NCBI GenBank assembly: GCA_017560175.1
Contig: JAFYOK010000249.1
Location: 1 to 7,186 of the forward strand
Direction of reading: 5' to 3'
Length of the DNA: 7,186 nt
From: Clostridia bacterium
GTDB lineage: Bacteria > Bacillota > Clostridia > Oscillospirales > Butyricicoccaceae
The notes under the pieces were generated by a model. It saw only the letters and a program-made list of their open reading frames with translations, had not been told where the DNA came from and made no database searches. A program made the translations under genes and the position numbers. Below are positions 5,244 through 7,186 of the stretch, in pieces (position 1 is the first letter of the stretch; each line of letters begins with the position of its first letter).

Positions 5244-6743
5244 TTAAGCCTGCTTTGCCTGGGATGTGGGTTTGAAGGATGTGACCCACTTGCCGGTATT
5301 GTAACGGGCAAAGACCAGAGCGGTACGCAGCAGCTGGTCGGCAACCAGCGCATACCATGCACCTTCGAGGCTGAAGCCGAAGCCCTTGATCAGAAGGATG
5401 GCCAGACCGGGACGAAGCAGCATGGCGGTCAGCATGACAACCATTGCGGTGTACTTGGTATCGCCTGCGCCGCGGAGGGCACCGGCCAGAACGAACTGGG
5501 AGCACTGGAAGGGCTGGATCAGAGCGACCATCGACAGCAGACCCGAGCCAACGGCGACGATGGCAGGATCGTTGTTGTAGAGGCCGATGAGGGACTTGTT
5601 AAAGAAGAAGATAATGACAGCGATGAAGGCGGCTGTTGCCATACCGACGCGCTGTGTACGCTTGGAATAATGCATTGCCATATCGGGACGGCCCTTGCCC
5701 AGCGACTGGCTGACCAGCGAAGTAGCCGAGGTTGCGAAAGCCTGGCCGTTCATGAAGGTCATCGACTGGATGTTCATGCAGATGGTGTGGGTTGCATAGA
5801 GGGTTGTGCCCAGGCCGGCAACGGTCTTTGTGAAGACGATGACGCCGAGGCGCATGGCCAGCTGCTCCAGCATGGAGGGGAAGCCGATGCGTGTGACGTT
5901 GGTGATAACGTCCATGTCCAGCTTGAATGCCGAGCCCTTGGGGAACTCGAGGCGAGCGTACTGATCCTTCTTGCGGATAGCACGGATAGCCATAATCAGG
6001 GCAACGGTTTGACCCATAACGGTGGCCAGCGAAGCGCCGACAACTTCCAGACGGGGGAAGCCGAACTTACCGTTGATGAGGATCCAGTTAAAGAGGACGT
6101 TGATGGCATTGGAGGTCATGTTGTATTTCATGGCCGTTTTCGAGTCGCCGCATCCGCGTAACGTACTGGTGATACAGGAGGTCATGGAAACAGTGACGAA
6201 GCCGAACATCTGGATCTGGAAGTACTTGACGCCTTCTCTCAGAACGAGGTCTTCGCTGGCGCCCATGAACTTGATGAGGGGCTCGGCAAAGATCAGACCG
6301 ATGATGCCGAAGAGGATGCCGCAGATGGCATTGAGGATAAAGGTCTGGCGGATGACGCGCTTGGCATCGTCCTGGCGACCGGCGCCGCGGTAGCGGCCGA
6401 CCATGGCCATGGTACCTGTATTCAGTGCCATAAAGGCGGTACCCAGCAGCATCTTGGGCAGGTTGGTCAGACCGACGGCCGATGTGGCCCATGCGCCAAG
6501 GCGGCTGACCTGCATGGTATCAAACATGGAAGTCAGCTGCATAAGGGTAAGTTCTACGAAGGCGGGCCAGCCGATGCGAATGATATCGCTGTACAGCATC
6601 TTGGAAGTAACGCCTTCGGGCAGGGGGGCCTTGGGATCGACCTTTTCAGTGACGTTGGGATCACCGGCAGGCAGACCGTCCAGCGTTGTGCTGATCTTGT
6701 GAGCCTCGCCCTGCTGCTCTTTGGTTTTGTTTTTCTCGTCCAT
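5244..6743 (-). CDS. MATE family efflux transporter (copy B)
   Basis: This 499-residue MATE exporter is a tandem duplicate of copy A, roughly three-quarters identical along its length by eye. It has the same soluble start (HKISTTLDGLPAGDP, LPEGVTSKMLY), first helix PAFVELTLMQLTSMFDTMQVSRLG, GRYRGAG at 116-122 and second-half VSQSLGKGRPDMA, which is closer to the usual motif than in copy A. A one-residue insertion (GSAFKLD against GSFRLD) and a longer Gln/Lys/Ala tail distinguish it. The ATG at 6743 has AAAGGAG ten bases upstream; earlier in-frame starts at 6815 or 6785 lie in or near the promoter and lack such a site. It has a separate promoter and terminator and is divergent from the pepD gene. 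The substrate is unknown. Confidence 0.93.
   Translation of the reverse strand: MDEKNKTKEQQGEAHKISTTLDGLPAGDPNVTEKVDPKAPLPEGVTSKMLYSDIIRIGWPAFVELTLMQLTSMFDTMQVSRLGAWATSAVGLTNLPKMLLGTAFMALNTGTMAMVGRYRGAGRQDDAKRVIRQTFILNAICGILFGIIGLIFAEPLIKFMGASEDLVLREGVKYFQIQMFGFVTVSMTSCITSTLRGCGDSKTAMKYNMTSNAINVLFNWILINGKFGFPRLEVVGASLATVMGQTVALIMAIRAIRKKDQYARLEFPKGSAFKLDMDVITNVTRIGFPSMLEQLAMRLGVIVFTKTVAGLGTTLYATHTICMNIQSMTFMNGQAFATSATSLVSQSLGKGRPDMAMHYSKRTQRVGMATAAFIAVIIFFFNKSLIGLYNNDPAIVAVGSGLLSMVALIQPFQCSQFVLAGALRGAGDTKYTAMVVMLTAMLLRPGLAILLIKGFGFSLEGAWYALVADQLLRTALVFARYNTGKWVTSFKPTSQAKQA
6010..6093 (-). repeat. 84-bp identical block in MATE copy B
   Basis: This is the partner of 4347-4430, with no mismatch across 28 codons, while the sequence on both sides has diverged. 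Confidence 0.9.
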
Positions 6744-6783
6744 AAGAGCAATACTCCTTTCTCTCTTTTGATAAGTTGTTTTC

Positions 6784-6811
6784 ATTATAACATACAAAAA
6801 GTCATTGTTAA
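6784..6811 (-). promoter_or_regulatory. Promoter of MATE copy B
   Basis: On the minus strand a consensus TATAAT (6784-6789) is preceded by TGT as an extended -10. TTAACA (6806-6811) is a five-of-six -35 at a 16-bp spacing. Transcription would start near 6777, about 34 bases before the ATG, as in copy A. It looks stronger than the promoter of copy A. Confidence 0.83.
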
Positions 6812-6834
6812 ACATCTAATTTTTTGTTTTTTCT

Positions 6835-6848
6835 GTTATTTATTTAAC
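6835..6848. promoter_or_regulatory. Operator-like A+T-rich dyad between MATE copy B and pepD
   Basis: The same GTTATTTATTTAAC 14-mer as at 5165-5178. Here the plus-strand left flank TTTTCT continues the dyad, the mirror image of the flank at the other copy. It lies about 23 bp upstream of the -35 of copy B, and only five bases before the pepD -35, so a bound protein could affect both promoters. Confidence 0.5.
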
Positions 6849-6853
6849 ACGAC

Positions 6854-6882
6854 TTGCAAAAAAACAAAGGGAATACTATACT
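6854..6882 (+). promoter_or_regulatory. Promoter of the pepD-like gene
   Basis: TTGCAA (6854-6859) and TATACT (6877-6882) are separated by exactly 17 bp, matching four and five of six consensus bases. Transcription would start near 6889, giving a leader of about 44 bases before the ATG at 6933. It fires away from the MATE promoters. Confidence 0.8.
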
Positions 6883-6932
6883 GTAGAAAGAAGAAAACCT
6901 TATTTCTTTATATACTGAAAGGAGCATATCCC

Positions 6933-7186
6933 ATGAACTATGTTATTTCCGGCAGAGAGCCCGCCGACGCTCTGCGTTTCTTTGAAGACATCAGCGCCAT
7001 TCCCCGTGCATCCCGCAACGAGGCCGGCATCGCTGCTTTTATGAAGAAGTTTGCCGAAGACCGCGGTCTGGAAGTCCATGTTGACGAGGTCAACAATGTT
7101 GTCATCAAGAAGCCCGGTACCGCAGGCTGCGAGCATCTGCCCCCCGTTATGCTGCAGGGTCACCTGGACATCGTTCCCGAGAAGAA
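6933..7186 (+). CDS. pepD: Aminoacyl-histidine dipeptidase (PepD, M20C), 5' part
   Basis: The first 84 residues of a cytosolic zinc-dependent dipeptidase are visible; the gene runs off the window (family members are about 480 residues). PepD enzymes cleave Xaa-His and other dipeptides such as carnosine. The product shows the typical start (FFEDISAIPRASRNE) and the metal-site motif LQGHLDIVPEK. His77 would be a zinc ligand and Asp79 the catalytic-site aspartate, close to the positions in E. coli PepD. The start has AAAGGAG (6918-6924) eight bases upstream. Its job is probably peptide salvage and is unrelated to the divergent transporter gene, apart from possible shared regulation at 6835-6848. 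Confidence 0.93.
   Translation, partial: MNYVISGREPADALRFFEDISAIPRASRNEAGIAAFMKKFAEDRGLEVHVDEVNNVVIKKPGTAGCEHLPPVMLQGHLDIVPEK

Overview
The window looks like chromosomal DNA from a mid-GC clostridial Firmicute, most likely a gut-type Oscillospirales/Ruminococcaceae member. This rests on the Gram-positive style 5S rRNA, strong AAAGGAG ribosome binding sites before nearly every gene, A+T-rich promoters with GC-ending codons in the genes, U-tailed hairpin terminators, and Clostridia-typical gene families (DUF4418, an FtsX-like exporter, MATE pairs, PepD). The genus cannot be fixed from the sequence alone.

Layout. Bases 5-120 are a complete 5S rRNA, presumably the end of an rRNA operon read rightward into the window. 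A perfect terminator follows it. Bases 268-317 hold a second, decayed copy of the 5S 3' end with its own terminator. From 318 to about 756 I see no protein gene, only a small dyad, a very long perfect hairpin (512-556), a weak promoter, a short terminator and two competing hairpins just before the next gene.

Bases 757-3051 are a tight three-gene plus-strand operon: a four-helix DUF4418 membrane protein, an FtsX/MacB-like permease and its ATPase, closed by a terminator at 3063-3090. The outer loops of the DUF4418 protein and the extracytoplasmic domain of the permease carry Cys, Met and His residues. The set resembles the ABC part of P19/FTR1-type metal systems, so metal or redox work at the cell surface is a reasonable but unproven idea. 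A short membrane-anchored protein of unknown family (3147-3551) follows. It shares a back-to-back terminator with the next gene.

Bases 3599-6743 carry two closely related MATE-family efflux transporters in tandem on the minus strand. Each has its own promoter, and the upstream one has its own terminator, so they look like separately transcribed duplicates. Both share an A+T-rich dyad upstream of the promoter, nearly the same translation start region, and an 84-bp block with no differences at all. Divergent from the second MATE gene, the window ends inside a PepD-type aminoacyl-histidine dipeptidase gene.

The most interesting points are the shared operator-like dyad, the 84-bp identity block (probable gene conversion), the duplicated 5S tail with a co-varied terminator, and the Cys/Met/His-rich outer face of the DUF4418 protein.
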